Assembly: GCF_014197105.1 (NCBI RefSeq)
Contig: NZ_JACIEV010000003.1
Location: forward strand, 360,111-424,110
DNA length: 64,000 nucleotides
Direction: 5' to 3'
Source of the DNA: Sphingomonas jinjuensis
Lineage (GTDB): Bacteria > Pseudomonadota > Alphaproteobacteria > Sphingomonadales > Sphingomonadaceae
Under the pieces are notes generated by a model, which saw nothing but the letters and a program-made list of their open reading frames with translations, was not told where the DNA came from and did not search any database. Both the position numbers and the translations under genes were made by a program. This document shows, piece after piece, positions 44,309 through 54,021 of this stretch (positions are counted from its first letter, which is position 1; each line of letters opens with the position of its first letter).

Positions 44309-47300
44309 CAGAACGATGCCCGGATGTTGGCGTACCAATAGCGGCCATAGGGATTGTACAGCGTGCCGAGGAAGCCGTTCGACGACAGCGGCGGCTGCGC
44401 GTTGGTCAGGTTCCTGACGCCGATCCGCATGCGATACTCTCCCTCGCGCTTGTTGCCGACGGTAATCTGGCCATAGAGGTTGTAGGTCATCTGGTCATCG
44501 ATCAGCCAGGGCACGCCGGCGGAATCGATCAGCCCGGTGTCCTGCACGTCGCTGGTATATTGGGTGAAGCCGCCGAGCTGAAACTGGTTGTAGCTCCACG
44601 TCGCGGTGCCGGTGACGCGCCAGCGCGGCTTGCCGTTCTGGCGGACGAGGTCGCCCGCATCGGCGATGGCGGTGCCGGCGTTGATCGTGCCGGCCGCGCG
44701 AGCGTCGATCAGCTCCTGGATCGGCGGCGACGGTTCGAGGAAGAAGCGATCGAGATAGGCGGCATTGGCCGACAGCGTCAGCCGGCCGGCGCCGAAGTCG
44801 GGCAGGCGCCAGTTCACGCCGAGGTCGACGCCCGATGCCTGTTGCGGCAGCAGGTTGACGTACTGGTCCGCCACGTAGAGCACGCGGCCCGCCGGCTGCA
44901 GCCCCGATCCGGCGAACAACGCGATGTCGTCCGCGGTCGGTGCCTGGCGGACCACATTGGCGTTGGTCGAGCCGCCGACCCGCGCCAGATAGTCCGCGAT
45001 GAGCGCATTGCCTTCGCCGAAGATGCCGACGATGCCCTTCTGCTTGATGTTCCAATAGTCGGCGGTGAAGGTGATCCGCCCGATCGCGTCGTCGAGGAAG
45101 TGTGGTTCGAGGACGACGCCCGCGCTCCAGGTGTTCGACGTTTCGGGCTTCAGATCGGGGTTGCCGGCGCGCTGGGCGCTGATCGCGAAGGATTGCGCGC
45201 AGTTGGCGAACGAGGTGATCGCGCCGGTGCGCAGCTGCGCCTCGCAGCGGACATAATCGACGCGGGTGTTCGAGCGGGTGACGGTGCGCGCGTTGATCTG
45301 TTCGAGATTAGGCGCCTTGAATCCCTCGGCATAGCTACCGCGCAGGCGGATCCCGCGAACGACGTCCCAGGCGCCGGCGATCTTGGGCTTCGCCACCGAG
45401 CCGACGTCGCTGTAATGCTCGAACCGGCCCGCCAGCTGGAATTCCAGGTTGCGGATCAGCGGCACGTTCATCGACGGGCCGATCACCGGCACCGCCAGCT
45501 CGGCATAGGCTGCGGCGACAGTGCGGCGTCCGCTCGTGTCGGGGGAGGGGCTGGTGCCGACGAGATCGGAGCCATAGGTGATGCCGCTCACCGTATCAGT
45601 GAAGGTGATGGTGCCGTCGACGCGCGGATCGCGATCGTCATACTGGGTCTCGCGACGGACTTCGCCGCCCAGCGCGATGCCGAGATCGCCCGCGGGCAGC
45701 GTCAGCAGATGGGCGTTCGACAGCTTCAGGTCGGCCATGGCGAGCGTCGCCTTGCTGAACCGGGTCGTCTTGATGCGGATCGCCTGGAGCGCGGCGGCGC
45801 TGCTCTGCGTGCTGTCGCGGCCCGAGGGGTTGTTCAGGTCGCTGCCGTTGAACGGATTGTAGGCGTCAGGCGTCGACAGCGCGAGCTGACGCTGGAGCAG
45901 CGTCGAGCTGATCCCGTCCGACGTGTCGCGCACCCGCGCTTCCGAATAGAGCACCGCGCTTTCCCACTGGAACCCCAGCCAATTCCAGCGCAGCCCGGCA
46001 AGCGCCCGATACTGATCGTTCTCGACATGGACCAGGTTGGGGCCGGCATCGGCGATGTTGTAGCTCGACAGCGTGACGGCCAGGCCGCTCGCGGGCGCAT
46101 TGATGCCGGGCAGTCGATTGGCGTTGGCGACGCCGTTCAGCGTCGTCGGGCCGAACGGATTGTAATAGTTGCTGGCGGGCACGATGATCGGCAGCGAGCT
46201 GAGCGTGCCCGACGACGACTGGATGCTGTCGGTCGTCGCCTTGTAATAGCCCGCCTCGCCGAACAGCTCGAGGCCATCGGTCAGCTCGTAATGGCCGTTG
46301 GCAAACAGGTTGAGCCGCTCGACCGATGGGATGACATAGGTGTCGTAGGCGCTGCGCGGGTCGAAGCGGAGGTTCCGGTCCGCGGCGGCGGTGTTGGTCC
46401 CGTCATCAATGCACAGCCCGTTCTTCAGGCCGGTGCTCGCGTTGGTCTGGCACCCGCTGTTGGTCAGCGGCTGGACGTGGAACTGGCCCGATGCGTTGGT
46501 CAGTACCGTCGTACCCTGGCGCACCTGGACGTTGCCGACGGTCTGGAACGAGCCCCAGGGCGTGATCGACGCGCGTCCGTCGAGCGCGGTGGCCCCGTCG
46601 AAGCGGGTGCCGGCGAACAGCGCGCGCTTGTCGTCGGAGGCGGTATAATCCTGTTCCGAACTGCGCAGCGCGGAACGGTCGGTATAACTGGCGAACAGCG
46701 TGACGTTGCCGCGCCCGCCGCCGAAGTTGGTGCCGGCGAGCAGCGTCAGGCTGTTCTCGGTCTGGGTGGTGCCTTCGGGATAGCCGGTCTGCCCCTCGAT
46801 CTGCACGCCGCTGAAATCGGTACGCAGCACGGTGTTGACGACACCGGCGACCGCATCGGACCCATAGATGGCGGCGGCACCGTCGCGCAGTACCTCGAGC
46901 CGCTCCAGCCCGAACACGGGAATCGCGTTGGTGTTGTAGGTCAGCACGGGGACGAGATTGTCGTCAGCGCGGCTGGTGGGATGGTTGACCACACGGCGAC
47001 CGTTCAGCAGCACCAGCGTGTTGCCGACGCCCAGGTTGCGCAGGTTGACCGAGCCGACGTCGCCGCGCGCCGCGTTCGAGCTGTTGGGCAGGTACGAGCT
47101 GTTGAACGTCACGTCGCCGAGCTGGGGGATCGAGCGGAACAGCTCGTCACCGCTGACCGCGGCGGTCGCGGCGATCTGCTGCTCGTCGACGACGGTGACG
47201 GGCAGTGCGGCGGTGTTGTTCGCGCCCTTGATCTGCGATCCGACGACGACGACGTCGGGCGCGGCCTGGGTGTCGGGATCGGCGTCGACCGCCGCTTCGA

Positions 47301-47706
47301 CGGCGGCGTTGGAGGGGGCGGTCCGTTGCTCCGCAGGCTGGGCCGGTGATGACGGGGTGGTCTGCACGAAGCTGACCGGCGCCAGCGACGCGGTGTTGAT
47401 CGGGATCACGCGGACGGTGTTGGGTCCGGTGTAGCGCCAGCCGAAGCCGCTGCGTGCGAGCAGCAGGTCGAGCGCTGCATCCGGCGTGTACCGGCCATTG
47501 ACCCGTGGCGCGCGGCGATCGGCGACGGCGGGATCGGTGAAGACGAGCTGCAAGCCAGCCTGCCGTGCGACCCGGAGCAGCGCTTCGTCGAGGCGCCCCG
47601 CGGGCACGTCGATCGCAACCGTACGCTGTTCCTTCGCAGCGGCGGCGGTCGGCAGCAGCATCGCCGTGGCGCACGCGGACAGCAACAGGTGATAGGCTCG
47701 TGTCAT
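44308..47706 (-). CDS. TonB-dependent transducer with N-terminal STN signalling domain
   Basis: 1132 residues from ATG 47706, with GGGGGAA upstream. After the signal peptide (LLLSACATAMLLPTAAAAK) comes a secretin/TonB short N-terminal domain (PAGRLDEALLRVARQAGL through DAALDLLLARSGFGWRY), then a proline/alanine linker, a plug (VVVVGSQIKGANN; GLERLEVLRDGAAAIYGSD) and a barrel ending in NIRASF. The STN domain passes a substrate signal to a FecR-type anti-sigma factor; ECF sigma and FecR genes lie divergently 168 bases away. The receptor should thus induce its own operon (receptor, ggt, M20) when substrate is bound. Confidence 0.94.
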   Translation of the reverse strand: MTRAYHLLLSACATAMLLPTAAAAKEQRTVAIDVPAGRLDEALLRVARQAGLQLVFTDPAVADRRAPRVNGRYTPDAALDLLLARSGFGWRYTGPNTVRVIPINTASLAPVSFVQTTPSSPAQPAEQRTAPSNAAVEAAVDADPDTQAAPDVVVVGSQIKGANNTAALPVTVVDEQQIAATAAVSGDELFRSIPQLGDVTFNSSYLPNSSNAARGDVGSVNLRNLGVGNTLVLLNGRRVVNHPTSRADDNLVPVLTYNTNAIPVFGLERLEVLRDGAAAIYGSDAVAGVVNTVLRTDFSGVQIEGQTGYPEGTTQTENSLTLLAGTNFGGGRGNVTLFASYTDRSALRSSEQDYTASDDKRALFAGTRFDGATALDGRASITPWGSFQTVGNVQVRQGTTVLTNASGQFHVQPLTNSGCQTNASTGLKNGLCIDDGTNTAAADRNLRFDPRSAYDTYVIPSVERLNLFANGHYELTDGLELFGEAGYYKATTDSIQSSSGTLSSLPIIVPASNYYNPFGPTTLNGVANANRLPGINAPASGLAVTLSSYNIADAGPNLVHVENDQYRALAGLRWNWLGFQWESAVLYSEARVRDTSDGISSTLLQRQLALSTPDAYNPFNGSDLNNPSGRDSTQSSAAALQAIRIKTTRFSKATLAMADLKLSNAHLLTLPAGDLGIALGGEVRRETQYDDRDPRVDGTITFTDTVSGITYGSDLVGTSPSPDTSGRRTVAAAYAELAVPVIGPSMNVPLIRNLEFQLAGRFEHYSDVGSVAKPKIAGAWDVVRGIRLRGSYAEGFKAPNLEQINARTVTRSNTRVDYVRCEAQLRTGAITSFANCAQSFAISAQRAGNPDLKPETSNTWSAGVVLEPHFLDDAIGRITFTADYWNIKQKGIVGIFGEGNALIADYLARVGGSTNANVVRQAPTADDIALFAGSGLQPAGRVLYVADQYVNLLPQQASGVDLGVNWRLPDFGAGRLTLSANAAYLDRFFLEPSPPIQELIDARAAGTINAGTAIADAGDLVRQNGKPRWRVTGTATWSYNQFQLGGFTQYTSDVQDTGLIDSAGVPWLIDDQMTYNLYGQITVGNKREGEYRMRIGVRNLTNAQPPLSSNGFLGTLYNPYGRYWYANIRASF

Positions 47707-47874
47707 CTGGTTCCCCCCGGATGGTAAAATAGCAGCTTTGCGCTGCTTCCCTGACCTATCGACGCAACGAAGCGTGCGACGCGAACCTCGCGGCGACATT
47801 TTTTTGCAAACTCGTGACTCGGGGTTCGCGGCCGACGGCAAGCTGCGTCATAGAGGGCGGGGGGACAGACCAGG

Positions 47875-48408
47875 GTGCAGGACGCAAACAGCAGGACGCA
47901 GCAGGAGGACGCCGACCCGTTCGGTGTCGGGCCGCTTGGCACCTATCGCGCGGCGCTTCGCGCTTTCGTCGCCCGGCGCGTCACCGACCCGCATGAGGCG
48001 GAGGACCTGGTGCAGGAAGCCTGTGCGCGGCTTATCGCGACGGCGCGTCAGCGCTCGCTTGACGAGCCGCAGGCCTATCTCTTCCGCATCGCGGCCAATC
48101 TGATCGCCGACCGGCATCGGCGCCGGCTGGTCGTCGTGCCGCTGACCGACGAGATGCATCCGGCGATCGCCCCGCGGCAGGAGGAGCGCCGCCGCGTCGT
48201 CGATCTCCAGCAGGCGCTCGATGCGGCGCTGGCGGAGCTCAGTCCGCGCGCGCGGACGATCTTCGTGATGCGGCGTTTCGACGAGATGACCACGGTCGAC
48301 ATCGCCCGCGCCCTAGGGATCAGTCCGCGGATGGTGCAGAAGCACCTGACCCATGCCGTCAGCCACCTTTACGACCGGCTGGGCCATCTGCGCGAGGTGG
48401 CGCCATGA
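47875..48408 (+). CDS. ECF sigma factor (FecI-like)
   Basis: 177 residues, GTG start at 47875. Region 2 contains EAEDLVQEACARL and LFRIAANLIADRHRR; region 4 contains TTVDIARALGISPRMVQKHL. It should direct RNA polymerase to the divergent receptor operon once released by FecR. Its stop overlaps the FecR start as ATGA. Cytoplasmic. Confidence 0.93.
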   Translation: MQDANSRTQQEDADPFGVGPLGTYRAALRAFVARRVTDPHEAEDLVQEACARLIATARQRSLDEPQAYLFRIAANLIADRHRRRLVVVPLTDEMHPAIAPRQEERRRVVDLQQALDAALAELSPRARTIFVMRRFDEMTTVDIARALGISPRMVQKHLTHAVSHLYDRLGHLREVAP

Positions 48409-49358
48409 ACGAGCGTCACGATCTGGGCGGGCGCCGCGAGGCGGTGTTCGAGGCGCTGTTCAGCGAGCGCGCCGGCGATCTTCATCCCCACGACCGGGCG
48501 GAGGCGGATGCCTTCTGGACGTGGCTGGGCGAGCAGCCCCGTCCCACCGTCGCGGCACAACCGCCACGCCCGCTGGCGAACGCCCGCTGGGCGGTGGCCG
48601 CCGCCCTCGTCCTGGCGGTCGGCTCCAGCACGCAGCTCTGGCCGATCGGCGGCGAGACGGAAACCGTGGCCCGTTACGCCGCGGGCCGGGCGGAGCGCCG
48701 GGTCATCCGCCTTGCCGACGGATCGACGGTGACGCTGGGCGCGCGCACGACGCTGAAGGTCAGCTTCACCCGCGATCGACGACGGCTGGCGCTGGAAGGG
48801 GGTGAGGCGATGTTCCAGGTCGCTCACGACCGCAGTCGCCCCTTCGTCGTGCAGACCCCGTTCGGGGCAGTGACGGCGGTCGGCACGGCGTTCGACGTCG
48901 CGATCGGGCGTCGCTCCGCCGATGTCGCGGTGACCGAGGGCACCGTCCGCGTCACCGTGGCGGTCGACGATCATGACGAAGGCACGCCGGTCGCCAAGCT
49001 GGCGCGCAAGGGTGAACGCGTGGCGTTCGGCACGCTCGCGCAGAATGGCGCACGGATGGGCTTCATCAGCCAAGCCGAGTCCGTCGGGGTCGACGACGCC
49101 GCAGCCTGGACGCGCGGGCAGCTGGTCTTCCACGGCGAGCCGCTCGACGAGGTGATCGACGTCGTCAATCGCTATGCGGTCGATCCCGCCGACGAGCTGC
49201 TGCTGACGGATCGCAGCGCTGCAAAGACCCCCGTCTATGGCATCGTCGACCAGGGCAATCCGGCAGCGATCCGCGAGCTCATCGACAATCCGCGCGCGCT
49301 GAGCGCGACCGTGCAAGGGGCAGGGGGTGCCGGCCGGCCGGGAACTTCCCTCCGCTAA
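48405..49358 (+). CDS. FecR-like anti-sigma factor
   Basis: 317 residues. The N-terminal cytoplasmic part includes the FecR-type motif EADAFWTWLGEQ, then one membrane helix (WAVAAALVLAVGSSTQLW), and a periplasmic FecR domain with RVIRLADGSTVTLGARTTL and RPFVVQTPFGAVTAVGTAFDV. The C-terminal part (LVFHGEPLDEVIDVVNRYA) resembles the STN-type module that contacts the receptor. It links the STN transducer at 44308 to the ECF sigma factor encoded just upstream, with which it overlaps by four bases. Confidence 0.93.
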   Translation: MNERHDLGGRREAVFEALFSERAGDLHPHDRAEADAFWTWLGEQPRPTVAAQPPRPLANARWAVAAALVLAVGSSTQLWPIGGETETVARYAAGRAERRVIRLADGSTVTLGARTTLKVSFTRDRRRLALEGGEAMFQVAHDRSRPFVVQTPFGAVTAVGTAFDVAIGRRSADVAVTEGTVRVTVAVDDHDEGTPVAKLARKGERVAFGTLAQNGARMGFISQAESVGVDDAAAWTRGQLVFHGEPLDEVIDVVNRYAVDPADELLLTDRSAAKTPVYGIVDQGNPAAIRELIDNPRALSATVQGAGGAGRPGTSLR

Positions 49359-49367
49359 GAGGAGGGA
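49347..49367 (+). terminator. Possible weak terminator after fecR-like gene
   Basis: TCCCTCC and GGAGGGA form a 7-bp stem around a 7-base loop containing the fecR-like stop codon. No T-run follows, so factor-independent termination is doubtful. Confidence 0.3.
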
Positions 49368-49445
49368 CACAGGCGTGGCATCAAGCGTTGGGACACTCGT
49401 CGACTAAGACTGGTGCGATCATGGGCACCGGGGCTAAAGGGGCGC

Positions 49446-49913
49446 ATGGCCTGGTATGAAAAGCTGACGATCGTCGTCGTGACGGTCCTGCTCATGGAGT
49501 GTTTCGCCTGGGCGGCGCATAAATATGTCATGCACGGCTGGGGCTGGGGCTGGCATCGCTCGCACCATGAGCCGCATGACGGCGCGTTCGAGAAGAACGA
49601 CCTCTACGCGCTGACCTTCGCGACGATCGTCATCGCGCTGTTCGTCGTCGGCGTTCGCTGGGAGCCGTTGTGGTGGTTCGCGCTGGGGATCACGGTATAC
49701 GGCGGCATCTATGCGATCGTTCACGACATGCTGGTCCATCAGCGGTTCGGGATGCGGTGGGTGCCGCGACGCGGCTATTTCAAACGACTCCATCAGGCGC
49801 ACCGGCTTCATCATGCGGTCAAGGGCAAGGACGGCGGGGTGAGCTTCGGCTTCCTGTTCGCGCCCGATCCGGCGCGGCTGAAGCGGCGATTGTCGGAGCG
49901 GGTGGACCGGTGA
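49446..49913 (+). CDS. crtZ: Beta-carotene hydroxylase CrtZ
   Basis: 155 residues from ATG 49446 (AAAGGGG upstream). Integral-membrane di-iron hydroxylase adding 3-hydroxyl groups to beta-ionone rings. Histidine clusters HKYVMHGWGWGWHRSHHEPH near the N-terminus and HQAHRLHHA near the C-terminus are the iron ligands, with hydrophobic helices in between. The stop overlaps the crtW GTG start by GTGA, so the two are co-translated and lead to zeaxanthin- and astaxanthin-type xanthophylls if beta-carotene is made elsewhere in the genome. Confidence 0.94.
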   Translation: MAWYEKLTIVVVTVLLMECFAWAAHKYVMHGWGWGWHRSHHEPHDGAFEKNDLYALTFATIVIALFVVGVRWEPLWWFALGITVYGGIYAIVHDMLVHQRFGMRWVPRRGYFKRLHQAHRLHHAVKGKDGGVSFGFLFAPDPARLKRRLSERVDR

Positions 49914-50641
49914 GCGATCGAAGCGGCGCCCGCCGCAGCCTGGCACTCGCCGGCGCGCTGGGCGCGGCGTGGCTGACGATCCATGTCGTCGGCATCTTCC
50001 TGTGGCAGTGGTCCGCGGTCGGCATCGCGCTGGCGGCAGTCGTCGTGCTCGTTCAGGCGTGGCTGAGCACGGGGCTGTTTATCGTCGCCCATGATTGCAT
50101 GCATGGCTCATTCGCGCCGGGGCGGCCGCGGCTCAACATGGCGGTGGGGACGATGTGTCTCGCGGCCTATGCCGGCCTGTCCTATCGCGCGCTGCTCCCC
50201 AAGCATCATGCGCATCACGCCGCGCCCGGAACGCCGGAAGACCCGGACTTCCATGTCGCTGCGCCGCGCCGAGCGTTGCCCTGGTTCGCCAGCTTCTTCC
50301 GCAGCTACTACACCCACGGCCAGATCCTGCGGATCACGCTGGCTGCGATCGCCTACATGATGCTGGGGGCCTCGCTCATCAACATCGTCGTCTTCTGGGC
50401 GATCCCCGCGCTGATGGCGCTTGCGCAGCTCTTCTTGTTCGGGACGTTCCTGCCGCATCGCCATGCCGACGAGCCGTTCGCCGACGCGCACAATGCGCGC
50501 AGCAATCAGCTTGGCCCTGGCCTGTCGCTGCTGACGTGCTTCCACTTCGGCGCCTATCATCACGAGCATCACCTGAGCCCAGGCACCCCGTGGTGGCGCC
50601 TGCCGAGTCTGCGTCGCGCGGCGGCGGCCGCGTCGCGCTGA
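49910..50641 (+). CDS. crtW: Beta-carotene ketolase CrtW
   Basis: 243 residues from the GTG at 49910, which overlaps the crtZ stop. Fatty-acid-desaturase-like membrane protein that adds 4-keto groups to carotenoid rings. Three histidine boxes: IVAHDCMHGSF, PKHHAHHAAPGT and YHHEHHLSPGTPWWRLP, with HRHADEPFADAHNARS as the additional conserved segment. Several hydrophobic helices place it in the inner membrane. With CrtZ it would give astaxanthin or intermediate ketocarotenoids, consistent with pigmented sphingomonads. Confidence 0.94.
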   Translation: MSDRSGARRSLALAGALGAAWLTIHVVGIFLWQWSAVGIALAAVVVLVQAWLSTGLFIVAHDCMHGSFAPGRPRLNMAVGTMCLAAYAGLSYRALLPKHHAHHAAPGTPEDPDFHVAAPRRALPWFASFFRSYYTHGQILRITLAAIAYMMLGASLINIVVFWAIPALMALAQLFLFGTFLPHRHADEPFADAHNARSNQLGPGLSLLTCFHFGAYHHEHHLSPGTPWWRLPSLRRAAAAASR

Positions 50642-50661
50642 CGCCGGACGCTTGCCCGGCG
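50642..50661. terminator. Small hairpin between convergent crtW and kdpE
   Basis: CGCCGG and CCGGCG form a 6-bp stem with an 8-base loop directly after the crtW stop. No T-run follows; it may only slow polymerase between the convergent units. Confidence 0.3.
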
Positions 50662-50692
50662 ACGGCCGTCCGCATTCCGACGTCGCCCCTCG

Positions 50693-51370
50693 TCACCCGC
50701 GCAGGCGATAGCCGACACCCAATTCGTTGGCGATCAGGCTGCCGACCGGTTCCGGCGCCTCGAGCTTCTGGCGCAGGTTGCGGATGACGATGCGCAGATA
50801 TTCGATGCGGGGGTCTTCGCTCGCGTTCCACGCGGCCTTGATGATGGCATCGTGGGTCATGACGCGGCCGGGGTGACGGGCGAGCAGTGCCAGGACGTCA
50901 TATTCCTTGCGGGTCAGATGCACCTCGGCACCGCCGCGACGGACGAGGCGGCGGTCTAGGTCGATGACGACGTCGGCAATGTCGACCACCGCAGTTTGTC
51001 GCTCGCCCGCGTCGCGGTGGCGGCGGGCGACGCGGAGGCGGGCGAGCAGCTCCTCGCTGTCGAACGGCTTGGTGACATAGTCGTCGGCGCCCAGGTCGAG
51101 CGCGGCGACCTTCTCCGCCGTCGCCTCGCGCGCGGAGACGACGAGGATCGCGCGGCGGTCGGCGCGCAGCAGCGGGATGAGGCCGAGGCCGTCGCGGTCG
51201 GGTAGGCCGAGGTCGAGCAGGATGGCGTCTGGATGCTCGGCAGCGGCGACGGCGAGCGCGTCGCTGCCGGTGCCGGCTTCCGATACGAGGTAGCCGTCGC
51301 GCTCCAGCGTGTTGCGCAGGAGGCGGCGGATCGCGACTTCGTCGTCGACGACCAGGATGCGCGCGGCCAT
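50693..51370 (-). CDS. kdpE: Response regulator KdpE
   Basis: 225 residues. OmpR/PhoB type: receiver domain with ILVVDDE, the phospho-acceptor aspartate in ILLDLGLPDRDGL and the conserved lysine in DYVTKPF; C-terminal winged helix VHLTRKEYDVLALLARHPG to YLRIVIRNLRQKLE. It is the last gene of the kdp cluster and its start overlaps kdpD by one base (TGATG). It should activate the cluster at low K+; a direct repeat of the right type lies at 59538-59556. Confidence 0.95.
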   Translation of the reverse strand: MAARILVVDDEVAIRRLLRNTLERDGYLVSEAGTGSDALAVAAAEHPDAILLDLGLPDRDGLGLIPLLRADRRAILVVSAREATAEKVAALDLGADDYVTKPFDSEELLARLRVARRHRDAGERQTAVVDIADVVIDLDRRLVRRGGAEVHLTRKEYDVLALLARHPGRVMTHDAIIKAAWNASEDPRIEYLRIVIRNLRQKLEAPEPVGSLIANELGVGYRLRG

Positions 51371-54021
51371 CAGCCGACCTCGCGGACGATGAGGGCGGCG
51401 GGAAAGACGAGGGTAAAGGCAGCGCCGGTCGCGTCATCGCGGTTGCGTGCCTCGACCGCGATGCCCATCGCCTCGGCAAACGCCTTGACGATCGCGAGGC
51501 CCAGCCCGGTGCCGCCAACGGCGCGATCCGACCCTTCGAGTCGGCGGAAGGTTTCGAACACCAGTGCCTCCTTGCCGGGCGGCAGGCCGGGACCGTGATC
51601 GAGGACCGCCAGACGCAGCTCGCCATAGCGGTGCTGGCCCTCGATCACCACGGGGCTGCCGGGATCACCGTAGCGGCCGGCATTGTCGAGCAGGTTGAGC
51701 AGGCAATGGTGGAGAAGCTGCGGGTCGGCCCTGACCAGCGGCAGATCGGGCGGGACGGCGAGGCGCAGGTCGTGCCCGCCGAGCGCGGTGCGCGCGTCGT
51801 GCGCGGCGCTGGTCACGGCATCGCTGAGGTCGATCGGCTCGATGGCGAGGCGGAGCGCACCCGCTTCTACCCGCGCCATGTCGAGGAGATTGCTGACGAA
51901 CCGATGGAGGCGCGCGGCTTCGGCCTTGAGCGTCGCGATCAGCGCCGGCGTGGCGCCGTGGTCGAGCTGGTCGGCGGCGGCGATGACGGCGGTGAGGGGG
52001 GTGCGCAGGTCATGGCCGACCGACGACAGGAGCGCGCCGCGCAACCTGTCGCGCGTCCGCATCGCATCGAGGCCGCGCATATCGGCCTCCAGACGGAAGC
52101 GTTCGAGAACGAGCGCGGCCTGGTCGATCAGGTTCGCCAGCAACGGCAGCTGGTCGGCCCGCACCGCATCGCCCGCGCGGCGGTCGGCGATGCCGAGGAC
52201 GCCGAGGACCCTGTCCCCGCCGACGAGCGGCTGGAACAACCATTCCGAAGCGGTGAGCGTGCCAGAGCCGCGGCCGGCGGCACTGGCGGTGTCGGCGGCC
52301 CATTGCGCCGCGGCGAGATCGAGCGCCCCCAATTCATGCGCCGCGTCGCTCGCGGCCTGGACGGTCATGCCCTGGCCCTCGGAGGCGAGAAGCACGGTGG
52401 CGCGATCGAACAGGCGGGCGATTTCGGCGACGAGGGTGCGGCGAACCTCGTCCTCGGTCTTGAGCGCGGTAAGTTCGCGCAGGAAACCGGCGAGCACCGC
52501 GTTGGTCCGCGCGCTGGCGGCGGCGAGATCGGCCTGGGCGCGCACCCGCGCGGTGAGCTGGCTGGTGACGGTGGCGACGCCGAGCAGGACCACGACCGAC
52601 ACGACGTTCTCGGGATTGCTGATGGTCAGCGTGCCGACCGGCGGCAGGAAGAAGAAGTTGTACGCGAGGCTGGAGGCGATGCCAGCGAACAGGCCGGTGC
52701 GCAGGCCGAACAGGCTGGCGGCGGCCATGACCGGCAGCAGATAGAGCATGCCGACGTTGCCGAGGTCGAGGATATGGTCGAGCTGGGTCGCGGCGGCGGT
52801 GACGGCGGCGATCATCAGCGTCGTCCAGCCATAGCCGCTGGGCGCACCCCAGCTGCCGGTGCGGCGGACCGGGCGGGCGGGGGCTCGGCGTTCGAGCGGC
52901 AGGACGTGGACGCCGACGCCCGGTGTCGTTCGCACCAGCCGGTCGACGACCGAGCCGTGGCGCAATTCGAACCAGCGCGAGCGCTGCGACTTGCCGACGA
53001 TAAGCTGGGTGGCGCGTGCCTCGGCGAGATAGGCGCCGAGGCCGCTGACGACGTCGGTGGCGGGGACAGTGGCGATCTGGCCGCCGAGCTGGGTGGCGAG
53101 CGTGATGGCGGCGGCGAGCCGCTGGTGCTCGGCCGCGGCGAAGCCCTGAGTCCGTGGCGTTTCGACGAACACTGCCGTCCAGGGCGCGCGCAGCGCGTCG
53201 GCGAGCCGCTTGGCGGCGCGGACCAGCGAGTCGGCGCCCGGCAGTTCGTTGATCGCCACGACGATCCGCTCGCCCCCGGCCCAGGTGCCGCCGACGCCGA
53301 GCGCACGGACATGATCGAGCATCTGCGCGTCAGCCGCCTGCGCGGCGCGGCGCAACACGAGTTCGCGAAGCGCCGACAGGTTCGATTTGGAGAAGAAGTG
53401 GCCGAGCGCGCGGCTGGCTTCCTCGGGGACATAGACCTTGCCGGCCTGGAGCCGCTCGATCAGCTCGTCGGGCGGGATGTCGACGACCTCGATCTCGGCC
53501 AATTCGAGGATGCGGTCGGGCACCGTTTCGCGCACGCGGATGCGGGTGAAGCCGGCGACGACGTCGTTGAGGCTTTCGACGTGCTGGATGTTGACCGTCG
53601 AATAGACGTCGATCCCGGCGGCAAGCAGTTCCTCGACGTCCTGATAACGCTTGGGATGCCGGCTGCCGGGGGCGTTGCTGTGGGCGAGCTCGTCGACCAG
53701 CGCGAGGCGGGGCGCACGGGCGAGGACCGCGTCGAGGTCCATCTCGCCCAACGTCCGCCCTTCGTAGGCGACGAGGCGGTGGGGAATGATCTCGCAGCCG
53801 CGGGTAAGCGCCTCGGTCTCGGCGCGACCATGGGTTTCGACGATGGCGACGACGACGTCGACACCCTCGCGGCGGCGGGCGGCGGCTTCCTGCAGCATCT
53901 CGAAGGTCTTGCCGACGCCGGGGGCGGCGCCGAGGAAGATCTTGAGACGGCCGCGGCCCTCCTGCGCGGCGGCGCGCAGGAGGGCCTGAGGATCGGGACG
54001 GGAATCGCCGCCGGGCGTCAT
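51370..54021 (-). CDS. kdpD: Osmosensitive K+ sensor histidine kinase KdpD
   Basis: 883 residues. The N-terminal KdpD domain has Walker A GAAPGVGKT and the Usp-like segment; four transmembrane helices lie around residues 400-500 (AASLFGLRTGLFAGIASSLA and neighbours); a GAF-like region follows; the kinase core has the phospho-histidine in SSVGHDLRTPLTAVI and a GTGLGLAIVKAF ATP-binding G box. It senses K+ limitation and phosphorylates KdpE. It overlaps kdpC by four bases (ATGA) and kdpE by one. Confidence 0.95.
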   Translation of the reverse strand: MTPGGDSRPDPQALLRAAAQEGRGRLKIFLGAAPGVGKTFEMLQEAAARRREGVDVVVAIVETHGRAETEALTRGCEIIPHRLVAYEGRTLGEMDLDAVLARAPRLALVDELAHSNAPGSRHPKRYQDVEELLAAGIDVYSTVNIQHVESLNDVVAGFTRIRVRETVPDRILELAEIEVVDIPPDELIERLQAGKVYVPEEASRALGHFFSKSNLSALRELVLRRAAQAADAQMLDHVRALGVGGTWAGGERIVVAINELPGADSLVRAAKRLADALRAPWTAVFVETPRTQGFAAAEHQRLAAAITLATQLGGQIATVPATDVVSGLGAYLAEARATQLIVGKSQRSRWFELRHGSVVDRLVRTTPGVGVHVLPLERRAPARPVRRTGSWGAPSGYGWTTLMIAAVTAAATQLDHILDLGNVGMLYLLPVMAAASLFGLRTGLFAGIASSLAYNFFFLPPVGTLTISNPENVVSVVVLLGVATVTSQLTARVRAQADLAAASARTNAVLAGFLRELTALKTEDEVRRTLVAEIARLFDRATVLLASEGQGMTVQAASDAAHELGALDLAAAQWAADTASAAGRGSGTLTASEWLFQPLVGGDRVLGVLGIADRRAGDAVRADQLPLLANLIDQAALVLERFRLEADMRGLDAMRTRDRLRGALLSSVGHDLRTPLTAVIAAADQLDHGATPALIATLKAEAARLHRFVSNLLDMARVEAGALRLAIEPIDLSDAVTSAAHDARTALGGHDLRLAVPPDLPLVRADPQLLHHCLLNLLDNAGRYGDPGSPVVIEGQHRYGELRLAVLDHGPGLPPGKEALVFETFRRLEGSDRAVGGTGLGLAIVKAFAEAMGIAVEARNRDDATGAAFTLVFPAALIVREVG

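Noticed and set aside
44560..47349. 929-residue plus-strand frame
   Set aside because: Antisense to the STN-type TonB transducer; no recognisable protein features.
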